DNA from: Buxus sempervirens
Lineage: Eukaryota > Streptophyta > Magnoliopsida > Buxales > Buxaceae
Direction: 5' to 3'
Assembly (NCBI GenBank): GCA_947561395.2
Contig: OX387184.1
Coordinates: 40,600,766-40,664,765, forward strand
Length of the DNA stretch: 64,000 nt
Below, piece by piece: positions 31,629 through 43,237 of the stretch. Under the pieces are notes generated by a model that did not search any database, was not told where the DNA came from, and saw nothing but the letters and a program-made list of their open reading frames with translations. The first letter of the stretch is position 1; every line of letters begins with the position of its first letter. The translations under genes and the position numbers were made by a program.

Positions 31629-31803
31629 GGAGGATTTGGCCCTTAAGCTGAGGGACTTCTTAGCAAATCTTCCAAAATAAATTCTTTTTCATAAAATCGT
31701 CCATTTGATCCTTGCAAAGTGCAATTGGTTAGACAAAAGTCTTAGAAAGTGCAATTGGTGGGTCTTTTTTGCTCTCTGCTTGTAATTGGTTCCAATTACT
31801 AGC

Positions 31804-31817
31804 AAAGAGGGGGCAGC
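31804..31817 (+). other. Polypurine tract, unit 2
   Basis: AAAGAGGGGGCAGC immediately before LTR 3. Confidence 0.8.
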
Positions 31818-33639
31818 TGTAGACACCCCAAATTGCACTAAAAATGAGAAAATAATTGAAAATATTAATTGGGATTTGAAACAGGCCAAAAATGCATGAA
31901 AATGAATAATTTAAGCCTGTACCGTATTGTATCCACGGCCTAAGCGCGCCCGAATTTTATATACGGGCATGCAGCGCCCGTAATACATATACGGACATCG
32001 TGGGACCGTAAATCATTTACGGGCATTCTAGACTCGTGCGAGTTTTATTCTTCTCTCGATTTCTGAGCCTTATCTTTAGTCCAATATCCCTTTAAATAAG
32101 CAAATTATATATTTTATTCGTGTGAAATATCTTTGTGGATAAAGGATGGGCATTATCTTGTGTTTAACTCAAACTGAAACTCTATCTTGCCAAACCTTGG
32201 ACCAACCATACCCCTAGCTCTGCTTATAAATAGAGGCTCATTCCTCTAGCTAAAGGCCACGAAATTTTGAAGAATCAAAAGCTCCAAGAGAAGGGAAGGA
32301 ATCCCTGCTGCTCTGCCTGCTCAATCCAGGTAAGTCCCCTATCCCTTTTTATTTTTCTGTCTTCAATTCTAGATATAATAGGATCATCTCTATTGCTGTA
32401 GAATAAGGCCATATCTGTTTTTGTATTCCTAAACTTGTCTCTAAGTACCTCAAGGGTCTCTCTAGCCGTAAAACGTGAAGAGAGAACTAGGGGAAAGGGG
32501 AACAGGTGGATCCCTAGAATAGAACCCCATATCTGTTTTTTTTTCTTTTTCTTCATAGAATAAGGCCTGTGATTGTGTTTGTGTAACCAAACCTATCTCT
32601 AAGTACCTCAAGAGTCTCTCTAGCCGTAAAACGTGAAGAGAGAACTAGGGGAAAAGAGAACAGGTGGATCCGTAGGGTAGACCCCCATGTGCTCTAATTT
32701 GTGAGATGTGGTTGTTTTAAATATCCTGATCATGTTTTAATGCTTTTTATGATGAATCTGAATGAATACATGAATCCATGATGTTTATAGCATGAGATCT
32801 CCTATTTTTGCCAAAATTTGGATTTTTGCCACTTTTGCACCTACAGCACTGTTTTCGTGATTTTTGTGGTTTTAGGCTAGGATCTTGGATTTATCATGAT
32901 CAATATGGTAGATCTGAATCCAGAAGCCTGAAAATAAATTCTAGGGTTTCATGAGATGTTTTTAAAATTGTTTTTCATTATTGAGAGAAGACCCTACGGT
33001 CTCAATTCTCCCCTTTTGGTGTTTTTCATCAACCTGGGTATTTTTGGTTTTGATTTTCAAATTTAATGTGAAATTTGGGCTTTATCTATATCCTGGACTA
33101 TTCAAGTTCAATTTTGAAATATTTTATAAAAATCATATTTTTCTAGATTTCTAGAATTTTGACTTGAAGCCAGATTTTTGGATTTTTCACTTTAAATTGA
33201 TTTTATTTGATTTTATTTGATTTTATCTCAATTTTGTTTTGATCATGAAACCCTAGGAATGGTATGATCATGTTTGATAGTTCTGGATCAATCAGACTAT
33301 TCATATGAAAAAACCATATATTTTTGCTTTTTTGTGATTTTGTGTGATTTTTATAGCAAGCCTTTTATTTTTGAAAAACATGAACAATGCCTGGCAACCA
33401 CCTTGTGTGGATGAATAGGGGTGCCTAACACCTTCCTCTGTTCATAACTTAATCCCCTTACCCATCTCTGGTTGTTTTTTTTTAGGAGAGATATTTTGCC
33501 CTAAAATTGCCTTTTGTGCTTATTTAATATTTTGGTGTCCATTCACGCCTAAATTGAATGGTGGCGACTCTTTGTTTAATATAATCCCGTGTGATGATTG
33601 AGGAAATCATTAAGATTGATTTTTTTCCCATGTCTCACA
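31818..33639 (+). repeat. LTR 3 of the gag-only array
   Basis: 1822 bp, ending GTCTCACA directly before the TSD copy CCCAG. It shares GGCCTAAG and ACGGAC with LTR 2 against LTR 1, and has one private change (CCTGTACCG for CCTGGACCG near 31919). TATA box 32225-32232. Confidence 0.95.
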
Positions 33640-33969
33640 CCCAGTAGGGTTATTGAGTAACTCTTTTTGGTTTGGATTTGTTTATGGAATTAATCAAACA
33701 TTTTAAAGGCTTAGAGGGCTTGGATTTGGCTCAGAAGCAATTAAGCAAAAAGCCTTGGGCCCGTTTGTTGAAAACAGGCTTGGTTTAAGCCAGTCAGAAT
33801 GTCGCCCCATATGTGGGCCCAAGAGGCCTTGGTGGGTCTGGTTAGGCCCACAGTTTGTAAATGGGCTCAGGATAGCCCAAACAGCTTAACAAGGTCGGGT
33901 CGAGCCGGTTCGGGTCGGAACAGATCCAACCGAGTCCAAAATTTCCACTTTTTACATTATTTTGAAACT

Positions 33970-34070
33970 GCCCGCATTTACTATATGGGCTGGCCTAGCC
34001 CGTAAATGTAATACAGTTCAGGCCTGCCCATATAGTAAATACGGGCACGCCCAGACCGTACTGTAAATAC
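33970..34070. repeat. Downstream palindromic cluster of B2 (GCCCGTA/TACGGGC)
   Basis: GCCCGCATT, GCCCGTAAAT, AAATACGGGC and ACCGTACTGTAAATAC words in both orientations with GGCCT linkers. The word is the same as in the B2 cluster at 35009-35215, one kilobase away on the other side of the transcribed part. Confidence 0.7.
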
Positions 34071-34987
34071 AAGCTTCATCCGATTTTATGTTTTTGCACC
34101 GATTTCAGCCAAGATTAGTCTAGTCGGTTTCCTTGGGTATCTGACATTTTCGCAGTGGTGCATCTCCTTTGCTTGATTACAAACACCTTTCCTTTGCGGC
34201 CTTTCATAAAGAAATCTCCCACCTCTTTTTTCTCTTGTTTGCATCAATTGATAGTGTGTGTGCGGGTGAGAATTAGGAAGGGAGGAGGGGAGAATTATAG
34301 GTTACAACAGAAATCAAGGAGGATAGGACCCCTCCATAAAAAAGTATCAAATAAAAACAACTAAACATAGCTTATTCATGAAATCCCTCAGCTATTTTAC
34401 CAACGTAGCTCTCCTCCCATTCTTGTGTAGAGATCCCCACCTTCCGTGGGGTCTCTTATGGCGTGCAAATGAAGAACAGACAAGTTAGAAAAGATGTAAC
34501 AAAATAAATACTAAGAAGAACTTAAAAGAAAAGTGGCCGGAACAGCCTGATTCTTATACATGTTAAATACAAAGTTGTGAGGAGGCTTACAGTGCTATTA
34601 CTACCTTGTTCTGAGGTGTGGAGGTTCTCCGAGAGATTTCGGCAGTGCTTTTGCACTCCTTTAGATTTCCAAAAAATGGGCTTGAAAGAGCCTCTCCTAC
34701 TCTGGGTTGATAGAGATGAAAGGTAGGGACAGTGGTAAGATTTTGGGCAGCACTTCCGCACTCCTGTTGATTTCCCGAAATGGGTTTGAAAAGGGGGTTC
34801 ATTTGCTTTTGGTTGGAAAGGGATGAAAGGTAAGGGTGAAACAGTAATTCGGGAGTATTTTGGGTATTTCGGGTTTTGGTTTTGAGTGGGACAAAGTCTG
34901 GACAAAGTTTGGACGCGGAAAGAACCAAGAAGGAGAGGGAGAGAGCTTGGGGGGATCAGCCTGCACAAATGGAGAGGGCTGGCCCTC

Positions 34988-34995
34988 TATTTATA
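34988..34995 (-). promoter_or_regulatory. TATA box of LTR B2
   Basis: Minus strand TATAAATA followed by GAGGG, directly downstream of the palindromic cluster 35009-35215. Confidence 0.55.
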
Positions 34996-35008
34996 GGCAA
35001 AATTTCGT

Positions 35009-35215
35009 GCCCATACTTGAACTACAGGCATGCCTTGCCCGTACTTGAACTACGGGCGTGCCTTGCTCGTATTTTAAATACGGGTGCGTCGCCCTCGTGC
35101 GCGAATCTCACGCGAATCGCCAGCTGTCATTATGTACGGGACGCGTGTCCCGCTTCTAGAAGGTTTGCCCGTATTTGAAGTACGGGCATGCCTTGCTTGT
35201 ACTTCAAATACGGGC
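35009..35215. repeat. Upstream palindromic cluster of B2
   Basis: Hairpins of the type GCCCGTATTT and AAGTACGGGC around 1-2 nt, and GCTCGTATTT with AAATACGGG, separated by the linker ATGCCTT or GTGCCTT. The same ATGCCTT linker joins different words in LTR D (46938-47045). Confidence 0.75.
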
Positions 35216-36120
35216 GAGCACGTTTTTAAAATGTTGGATTTGAAAATTTTTGTTAAATTTGATTTATTTAAAGATTTTATTCGATTTTCTTATTATTTTA
35301 TTAAAAAATCTTAAGATTCTTAATCATTATCATATTAAAATATTAAAATTTATTTTATTAAATGCTTTTTTTTATTTATTTTCTCAATTTATTAATTTAT
35401 TTGGCCTTTTGCAGCTATTTTTGCCACATGGGCAGTTTTCTTGAAATTTTAATTGTCCATAACTTCTTCGTCCGGTGTTCCATTTCAGCAAACTTGGTGT
35501 CGTTGGATTCGGCTCGGAACCCACTATCCACTGGGATCAAATTGGGCAGCTGCATTGGGGTTGAGCAAAAAGTCAATTTTTCGCTCCCCAGAAGTTTGAC
35601 TGGTTCATAACTTTCTCATCCGGACTCCGATTCCAGCAAATTTAGTTGCGTTAGAATCATGTCGAAATACTCTTTTCAATGAGATGAAGTTTGATGGCCA
35701 AATTCGCTTGAATCAAAAAGTCAATTTTTTGACCCCCTCAGGGTTTAACTTTTCATTTTTCTTCATTTTAGGGGTGCAAAAATCAAGTGCTAACACCTTG
35801 CTGGATTAAGTTGTTTGGTTTTGGGGTTAATTTAAATATTCTAATTAAGTGGGTTAAAAAAATTTTAAAGGCCCAATGGGCTTGGGGAGGCCCATGAACA
35901 ATTAACCAAATGGCCTTGGGCCTATTTATTGAAAACGGGCCATGGTCTGGGCCGAATTGAATGTGGGCCCCGTTGGAAGGCCCAAAAAGCCTTGGTGGGC
36001 CCAATGTCTTAAAAATGGGCTTGGATTGACCCAAAAACCCAATTGGGTCAGCTTACATCAAAATGGGTCGGATCGGATCCAACCGGGTCCAAGAAAATGA
36101 TTTTTATTTAATTACAAAAT

Positions 36121-36230
36121 CTGACCGCATATGCAATGTGGTTTGAACAGAATCGCAGAACAAATGCAGTTCAAGTCTGACCGCATATGAAATGTGGTCA
36201 GGCCCGAACTGCACTGAGTATGCGGTTTGG
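36121..36230. repeat. Downstream palindromic cluster of B1 (GACCGCAT)
   Basis: GACCGCATAT, ATGTGGTC, AACTGCA and ATGCGGTTTGG words in both orientations. The matching B1 word near its TATA box is ACCGCA..TGCGG (40055-40074). Confidence 0.65.
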
Positions 36231-37496
36231 CCTGATTTTTTAAAATGACCAAAATTTTGGTTGGGTCGGGCTCGCCTGGTTCCCTGGGACGTCCGCCAGT
36301 TGATGTGAGCTCCCATATGGGCCACAATGGTTTAGATCTTCCATTTTTGGGCTTAAACAGGCCTCCTTCATGGGGATTCTCAAGAAAAAATGCTGATGAT
36401 CTTGAATCCTCTTTGATTTCACATAACAGGGACTCTAGGGGTCCCTATTTGGGTGTGCCTGTGATCTCCTTCTCTCATTCTCAAAGAAGAGAGCAAAAAA
36501 GGCCTACAAGACCTAAATCGAGTTCCATTGGCAGCACCAATCACATATTCACTCAACTGATCAACAATAATCACTCGGACTATACAAGGTAACGACGACC
36601 ATGCATGAAGGTGATATTGTAGAACAAAACTCACAATGAAAACATATAAGTAAAAGAAACATCTAAGGAGCCAAATCTGATTTTGAAAATGGGTTGGAAA
36701 TACCGAAGAGGATTCAATAGGTATGTACATGCGAGTAGAAGAAGAACAAACTGATTTTGAAAAGAAGAAAAACTGAAATAAACTTGGAACATTTCCTACG
36801 TATATTATTTATGAGTGCATGTGATGTATATTCCCTAAAAAAACGAAAATAATTTAAAGCAACAAATGAAAGAGATGCTTGAGTGTGTGTGTGCATAGGT
36901 GTATGAGATGGCCCTACCATATGTGCATGATCATACTGGAGAGACCAAAGGACCCATAGAAATCATACATACGAAGAGATAACATATAGCATATGATAAA
37001 TGAAGGGAAGAGGGAAAAGAGAAGTTAGGGATACATTGGATGACACAAAGAGGACAGGACCCCTCTTTAATAAGCGCAATAAATTAAATAAACAGAGATG
37101 ATGTAAAATCCCGAATTTTTAATCACATTAAAAATATTAGGTTTTGTTGTTAATTAGTTTAATTAATGAAAATTCTTAGAAATAGAGAAAAGGAAATTAT
37201 TTAGAGAAAAATACTTAAAATAAAATAATATAGGAGAAACTATTAAAATGAACAAATTTTGTTAACTGAGTTTCATTGGTAGGATTGGTGGTGGAGCGAG
37301 CGAGGGTAATTTTGAATTTAATAATAATAATGGATACAAAAATTGTTGTAATCAAATGAGAGACTAATATAGGTAGTCCGATATCGGGGCAAGCACCGAA
37401 TCGCGAGCTTAAGAGGTTGGCCATGTATGGAGTTTCGGTAGGCGAGCACATAGGGGATTGTGAGATGAGTTTAGCATTGGAGCGCCATCGGAGGGT

Positions 37497-37504
37497 TATA
37501 AATA
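37497..37504 (+). promoter_or_regulatory. TATA box of solo LTR C
   Basis: TATAAATA followed by GGAGC, about 395 bp inside the LTR. Confidence 0.6.
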
Positions 37505-38814
37505 GGAGCTGTGTTTGGGGTTCTAGGATTTTTCGCTCAAGTCGGTTGGAGGAGGTTGTCGCGGCTGGAGATTTCAGAGGTTCGGCCGATTTGTCTGTGC
37601 GATCAGAAGAGATCGGAGGAGTCGGAAATCAGAAGTGAGCATCAAGAGGATTTGGAGGTGGGAATTGCCACTGGTTGTGCTCAGTCGAAGATTTTTGTTG
37701 CTGAGCGAGAGGGATTATACAGCAGGTGAGTAGCACTGTTTTGATCTGTGTTTTGTTTTGATCTCTAAGTTTAGTCGAAAAGCATGGTTTTGGGAAACAT
37801 AGCTTCCGAACGTGTTTTATTTGATGAGATTCAGGGTCGGGATATGAAGTTGTTTAGATTAATCTCGAATCCTGTTTAAACGTGTTTTGGGGATGGTAGA
37901 AGCATAGGAAAATTGTCGCAGAGGTCAAAAATGTGGTCAATCATGGAGTTTTGGAATTAACAGAGAGTCGAAAATCATGAGTTGGGTTCGGCGAGTTGCC
38001 GCCGACCTAGCTACCTCAGCGGCAGCTCAGCGCGAGAAGTTGTTTTGGTTTGGCCGAGTTGGTGCCGACCTAGCGCCAAGTGTTTTGAGCCAGCGTAAGC
38101 GAACTGTTGGATCCGCTAACCTATTTTCACCCAGCGGTAGCTCGGCGCTAGCGATTGGTTGGATTCGCAGACCTGGCGCCAACTACGCCGAGGTCAGTGC
38201 ACCCACCAAATACTACAGTGAGTTGCGGCTGATCATGTTGAGCCTATTTTTGATACTTTAGGGATTAAATCTCTTTGCCAAACACTAGATCAGGATGCTA
38301 GAGGTATTTTAAGTTACTCAAAAACCTTCGTAGATATAGTTACATGAATTGTGGGTTCTACAAGGCAAGTTTGGGAAAACTGTTGGGGTAACTTACTATT
38401 CCAAATGCCATGAGTTAATGACTTAGTTTTAAAGTATGTTTTATATTTGTTTCCAGTTTATGAACTCGTTTAATTTGGGTTTGCGTGATTTCAAGTGCTG
38501 AACCGTATGTGTCAAATTATCTTTGTGCAAGTCGAAAAAAAAAGAGAGTTATTTTACCAGTGGACATGTGTTTTGGGACTTGAATAATTATTGAGTTTAC
38601 TTGAGTTTCTGTTCTGGTCTGGAGGGACCTTTGATGTGATGATGGAAATGTTTGGTTTAATGTGATGTCAGTGTTGAGTTTATGCGATGGTTTTTATGTT
38701 TTGGTTTAGCTTGTCCTGGATCCAGAGTCTAAGCTTAGTAATGTGATGTATATGTTTTATTGGTGTAATGGCATGGCCATGGAGTGTTCCCACGACCGGT
38801 GTAGAGCAGCTAGA

Positions 38815-38930
38815 AACCCTGAGTAGGCTTGGTTGTCAATGCCGATACCCAGAGTAGGCCGGCATTGGATGACGAAACCTTGAGTAGGCCATCATTTTAG
38901 AGTGTCTGAAACCCTGAGTAGGTCGGAATT
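38815..38930 (+). repeat. CCCTGAGTAGG minisatellite in LTR C
   Basis: Four copies of a unit of about 30-38 bp with the core AACCCTGAGTAGG or CCAGAGTAGGCC, in the part of the LTR where A3, A5 and E carry their own unrelated minisatellites. Confidence 0.7.
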
Positions 38931-40770
38931 GTGTACATGGAGGTGTGGATGTCGCTCTAGTATGTTGATTAACCAATCTAAACAACTACATGACATTGAC
39001 CAATTTTGGGTTTTGATTTATTTGGCACGAGATATATTATTGGATTGTTGTGAAAATTTGGTTTCCTCGAGACGTGGTTTATGATGATATTGGATTTCGT
39101 GATTATTCGGATTAGTTGACAATTGTACTGAGATTTAATTACATATTGGTTTTTCATTTGCTATATCATTTTGTCTGATGAAGTACTGTGAGTTTAGTCG
39201 GATTAATAGTGTTATTGCCATCGTTACTTGTGAATTATTCAATCCATGTTTTACAACTAGAAAAATGTATTTGTGCATGCATGTGCTGTTCGCTGAGATA
39301 TTCGTATCTCATTCCATTGTTTTTGTTTTGTTTTCAGATACTCTTGGAGAGCGATACTTGTCGGTAGTTACTTGGCATGTGAGTTTGTTCAATTGGGATT
39401 ATTTTAGCGCACTCTGTTTTTATAGTTAATTGTTATATTCATGCTTTTCCTTCACTCTGATATTGTAGTCCTGTGTTACATGCTAACCTTTGGAGACGTG
39501 TTACGATTTAATTACGTAACTCGGATTTGGGGCGTTACAGATGAAGATTATGTTTACTTAAACATCCTTTTGACTCTTCAAAACTACTCTCCTCCCTTCA
39601 TCGTATGGAGATTCCCCTCCTACCAAGGGAATCTCACATCATGCACAAAGAGAACAAACAAGTTAGAAAAATACAACAAGAACAAAGCCTCAAAAGAACC
39701 GAAAAGAACCTTGTCAGAACAGCTTTATCTTCATATATGTCAAATACAAAGCAAAGGGGGACTCACCTTGCTATTACTTTTTCTTTTCAAAGTGTGGTGG
39801 GTCTCCTATTGATGTGGATAGCACTTCAAATCCTCCTTCGGTTCAAAAGATCACCTCTTGCCTTCTTGAGGTGGAAAGAAAAGGAAGGAAGCAAGAAGCA
39901 AAGGATTAGAAGGGTAAAACGGGGATTTTAATAGGCTTAGGTGGGGGAGAGGACCTTCCAAAGGTTGTAGGTCTCCAGAACGGCAGGGGGACGACAAGGC
40001 TCAAGATGCCTTGCAAACAATGGCTACTAGGGCCTATTTATAGGCAAAATTCCGAAACCGCACTTCAAATGCGGATGCGCACGTTTTTAAAATGTGTGAT
40101 TTGAAACCATTTATCCAATTTGACTTTTAAACAATATTTTGTCCAATTTTTTTTTATTATTTTAATAAAAAAAGATATTTTTTATAAAAAATTTATTTTA
40201 TCTCCGATATTTATTTGTTTCAACTTTTTCTGCTCTTTTGCCACGCGGATAGTTTTCCTGAAACTTTGACCGGTCATAACTTTCTCTTCTGATGTCCGAT
40301 TTTAGCAAACTTAGTGGCGTTGGAATCAGATCAGAATTCCCTATCCACTGAGTTAAAGTTTGGTGGCAAATTCAGGCTTTTTAGCATAAGTGCAAAATTG
40401 CTCCCCCGAATGCAGTTTAGCTCATATCTTGCTCTTCGGGACCACGGTTCCAGCAAACTCGGTTGCGTTGGAATTGCGTCGGAACCCTCTATCCAATGAG
40501 ATCAAGTTAGGCAGCTGAATTGGGCTTGTGCAAAATGCCAATTTCTGCTCCCCGCAAGTTTGACCAGCTCACAACTTCTTCATCCAGACTCCAATTTGCG
40601 CAAACTTAGTTGTGTTGGAATCGTGTCGGAATTCTCTTTTAAATGGGAAGAAGTTTGGTGGTCAATTTTCATTGGATCAAAAAGTCAACTTTTTGACACC
40701 TCTGAGTTTGACTTTTTAATTTGAATTTTATTTTCTGCATTTTTTGGGGTGCAAAAATCAGGTGTCTACA

Positions 40771-40999
40771 CTAAGTACACTCAATAACATAATAAAATAT
40801 GATATAAATGGAATATAAGAGGTCAAAATAAAGAAAAAAATTTAAATTTAGATAGGTGACCCAACAGGTTAGCGATTTGGGTTCAGTTGGATTGGCGGGT
40901 TTGTTCAAAAACTCCCACTTTAATCCTTGGGGTTACAATCCTAAGATTCAAAGAGGGACTCAAATCTTTATATATAAAGGATCCATCATCATCATCATA
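40771..40999. other. Spacer between B1 and A2
   Basis: About 230 bp of presumably original locus sequence, including an ATC microsatellite (40982-40997), between the B1 TSD and the A2 TSD. Together with 11622-11800 it is part of the small remnant of non-LTR sequence in the right half of the window. Confidence 0.55.
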
Positions 41000-41620
41000 T
41001 GTAACACCCCGAACCCAGTGTGCGCTCGTCCGATCCGCGAGAATCGCACTTCTAGGATATGGCTGGGATCTCCTTAGGAGAAAATGAGGAATGGGAGTCA
41101 CCACTGCCTGATGGGGTGCAGGCACACACCTGGGTGCCTAATGTTTGTCTATCAATGGTTTGCGGCTTGAGATTCTGAAGAAGTGCTCGGTTACGGTTCG
41201 GGAAGTCCGTAGACACCCCGGTCCACCCCTTCGGGTGACAAATCCCATGGGTTGTCCTGGTTAATTTGATTGAGTCAACTCATCCATTCCTAATCCTGCA
41301 TGCTCATTTGATTGAGTCTTGGTGGGACCATATGTGTGGTGTAGGTCTCTTTTATTTTGATTTTATCTTATTAGCTCAAGTGAATCCCAATTAGGGTTGC
41401 TACATAGGGTATCACTCTTTCTGGTTCAAGGTTGATTGGTTGGAATGGGTGGGCCCCTTTGAAAGGCCCGCGGATACTCAATTTGGGCCCACCGGGCCCA
41501 AGGCTCATCTCGGGTCATGGGTCGACCCAAAACCTACTAAATTAGCCTTTGTTTGGATTAAATAAAATAAAACAAAAGAAAGGGGCAAAATCTGCATTTT
41601 TTAGGGTTTTTTCTGGGTTT

Positions 41621-41759
41621 GGCCGAAATGACAGTTCGGCCAAACCCTAAATTGTTCATGACCAAAATTATATTTCGGTCATGCTAAAAACAAGCATGAC
41701 CGAAATATAATTTCGGTTATGAAAATTTTATACTTGACCGAACTGTTTTTCGGTCAAGT
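41621..41759. repeat. Downstream palindromic cluster of B3 (ACCGAAAT/ATTTCGGT)
   Basis: Four consecutive hairpins: GGCCGAA/TTCGGCC; ATGACCAAAAT/ATTTCGGTCAT; GCATGACCGAAAT/ATTTCGGTTATG; ACTTGACCGAA/TTCGGTCAAGT. Loops are 3-7 nt. This is the cleanest cluster of its kind in the window. Confidence 0.88.
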
Positions 41760-43004
41760 ACAAAAAACCTTGTTTTTACAATTTTCCAAGGGGGCTGGGT
41801 TTCTCTGGTTTCCTGGGAAGATCAGGGACTGTGTAGGTTCCTGTGTGGGCCCACAGTGGTTTGAGATTAGGGTTATTGTCCTAATTAACTAATGATTTTT
41901 TATTTTAAGCCAAAATAAATGGGGAACATGACTTCCTCCATCCATGGGTGAAAACCCATGTGTTTTGAGGAGACCATGCATGTCTCCTTGCTGTGAGTAG
42001 GGAATGCTCACTTTCTCCATGAGGGGTGAAAAATGAGGGACCTGAGAGGTCCTTTCCCTAAGTCTCCGGGCACACCATGGAACATTCTCATGCAATAACA
42101 CAACCAAGCAAGCATTAAGGAGGCAAAAAATGTAATCTAAGATGCTTTAAAGAGAGTACATGTGGGTGGGTGCAAGCATGGAGTATGCATGCTAGGCAAT
42201 GAAGACTACCTACAATAAGAGGTAGGAAGCAAACATGCTTTAAGTGTTAAAGTGCAAGGTAGATCATGCTTCCTAGCATTAGTGTATGTGTGATGCTTCA
42301 AATATGCATGCAAACCATGCACCATACAAACAAGTGAAAACCACCACAATAATCAATAGAAAAAGGGAGTAAAGAGAAAGGTTAAAGGGGGATTTATGGG
42401 ATACATGAGATGTGAAGGAGGAGGAGGGAGAACATTCTCTCCCCTTATTAAATGAAATAAAACCAAAAGAAGCACCAAAGGGAGTGCCTAAAAGGGTGAC
42501 CTTGAATGGTGCTACATGGTCTCTCCCCCTCTATTTTCAGGCTTGAACACCTCCCCTTACCATGGGAACTCATCCATATGAAGGAGTGGAAGGAAATGAG
42601 AAATAAAAGAGAGGGAAGCAAGCTAAAATTGCAAGAAACAGTATACTAAAAGGAACATGCTCATATTTGATTCAAATTCACATATGTTATACAAGTGAGG
42701 TTTAGGAAGCTTACCTTGGAGTTAATAGGCTTCCTTGAAGTGTGTTGAAGCTCCTTGAAGGCTTGGCAGCAAGTGGAGTCCTCCTCTAGAACTTCCAAGG
42801 TGATTTCCAAGCTCCTTTCTTGATTAAGGTTGAAGAAGGAGAGGTTGGAGAGTGATTTGGAAGGGTTTGGATGGGGTTTGAAGGCTTAGGGAGTGTGGGA
42901 GATATGTGAGAGAGATGGACGTATGGGGTAGAGGGGTTGGAGCAAGCCAAAATCAACCAACCTTTCAAAATGAGCTTCTGTTTGCCTTTTATAGACAAAA
43001 ATAG

Positions 43005-43237
43005 TATAACCGAAAACTCAGTTCGGTTATGCTATATATGTGTATAACCGAAATATTATTTCGGTTATACACAAATCATTTGTGACCGAAATTAAATTTT
43101 GGTCACAATAACATCTAATCAACAATGATTAGTGTCCGGGATAAGCTTAGAGAATCCTGACGTAAAATCTGGAATCTTATCCTTAGAACCGAAATTTAAT
43201 TTCGGTTATACACATAACCAAAATTTAATTGCAGTTA
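43005..43237. repeat. Upstream palindromic cluster of B3
   Basis: Hairpins built from the same word as 41621-41759: ATAACCGAAA/GTTCGGTTAT; TATAACCGAAAT/ATTTCGGTTATA around a 3-nt loop; TGACCGAAAT/ATTTTGGTCA; further AACCGAAATT/AATTTCGGTT copies. It directly precedes the B3 TATA box in transcription order. Confidence 0.85.

Larger units (their letters stand above)
12652..33639 (+). mobile_element. Tandem gag-only LTR retrotransposon: LTR-int-LTR-int-LTR
   Basis: Three LTRs (12652-14473, 22235-24056, 31818-33639; each 1822 bp) enclose two internal regions, with a period of 9583 bp. The whole array is flanked by TCCAG (12647-12651) and CCCAG (33640-33644), a 5-bp TSD with one mismatch, so it occupies one insertion site. 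Each unit has a primer-binding site, leader hairpin array, gag ORF, a non-coding 3' region of about 3.3 kb and a polypurine tract, but no protease, reverse transcriptase, RNase H or integrase frame. This fits a non-autonomous terminal-repeat-with-GAG element. Gag and primer-site features point to the Tat/Ogre branch of Ty3/Gypsy (inference). LTRs differ at only a handful of positions by eye, so it is the youngest insertion of the nest. Confidence 0.93.
12249..35795 (-). mobile_element. Solo LTR B2, host of the gag-only array (TSD CCTTG)
   Basis: The pieces are 12249-12651 and 33640-35795. The plus strand begins TGTGTGCACC and ends GTGCTAACA. Perfect TSDs CCTTG lie at 12244-12248 and 35796-35800. 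Excluding the insertion, the LTR is about 2.56 kb, and 12249-12490 is plainly homologous to 11801-12030 of B1. The TATA box is 34988-34995 (minus). ATACGGGC/GCCCGTAT hairpin clusters lie at 33970-34070 and 35009-35215. The region includes open frames of up to 148 codons (34522-34968) without domain resemblance. Confidence 0.87.
37102..39539 (+). mobile_element. Solo LTR C inside B1 (TSD GATGA)
   Basis: TGTAAAATCCCG...GGCGTTACA, 2438 bp, with perfect TSDs GATGA at 37097-37101 and 39540-39544. Plus orientation: TATAAATA at 37497-37504. A CG-rich block of palindromic GCGCTC/GCCGACCTAGC words lies at 37986-38195. It has a minisatellite-like CCCTGAGTAGG repeat (about 38815-38930) and the TGAGAT..ATCTCA hairpin (39294-39311). 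It is of the same superfamily as A1-A6 and closest in its termini to A6. No coding sequence. Confidence 0.88.
11801..40770 (-). mobile_element. Solo LTR B1, split by nested insertions (TSD ATAAG/CTAAG)
   Basis: B1 survives as three pieces: 11801-12248, 35801-37101 and 39545-40770. It begins TGTGCACACG and ends GGTGTCTACA on the plus strand; on its own (minus) strand the start is TGTAGACACC. Flanks ATAAG (11796-11800) and CTAAG (40771-40775) match at 4 of 5. Removing B2 (TSD CCTTG) and C (TSD GATGA) restores one LTR of about 2.97 kb. Its TATA box is 40035-40042 (minus), with a donor-like AAGGTGAGT near 39767. Palindromic CCGCA/TGCGG words occur at 36121-36230 and 40055-40074. No coding sequence. 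It is the oldest layer of the nest. Confidence 0.85.

Noticed and set aside
34522-34968. 148-codon minus-strand frame inside LTR B2
   Set aside because: It lies in the LTR just downstream of its TATA box, overlaps a second frame of similar length, shows no recognisable domain, and has no equivalent frame in B1 or B3.
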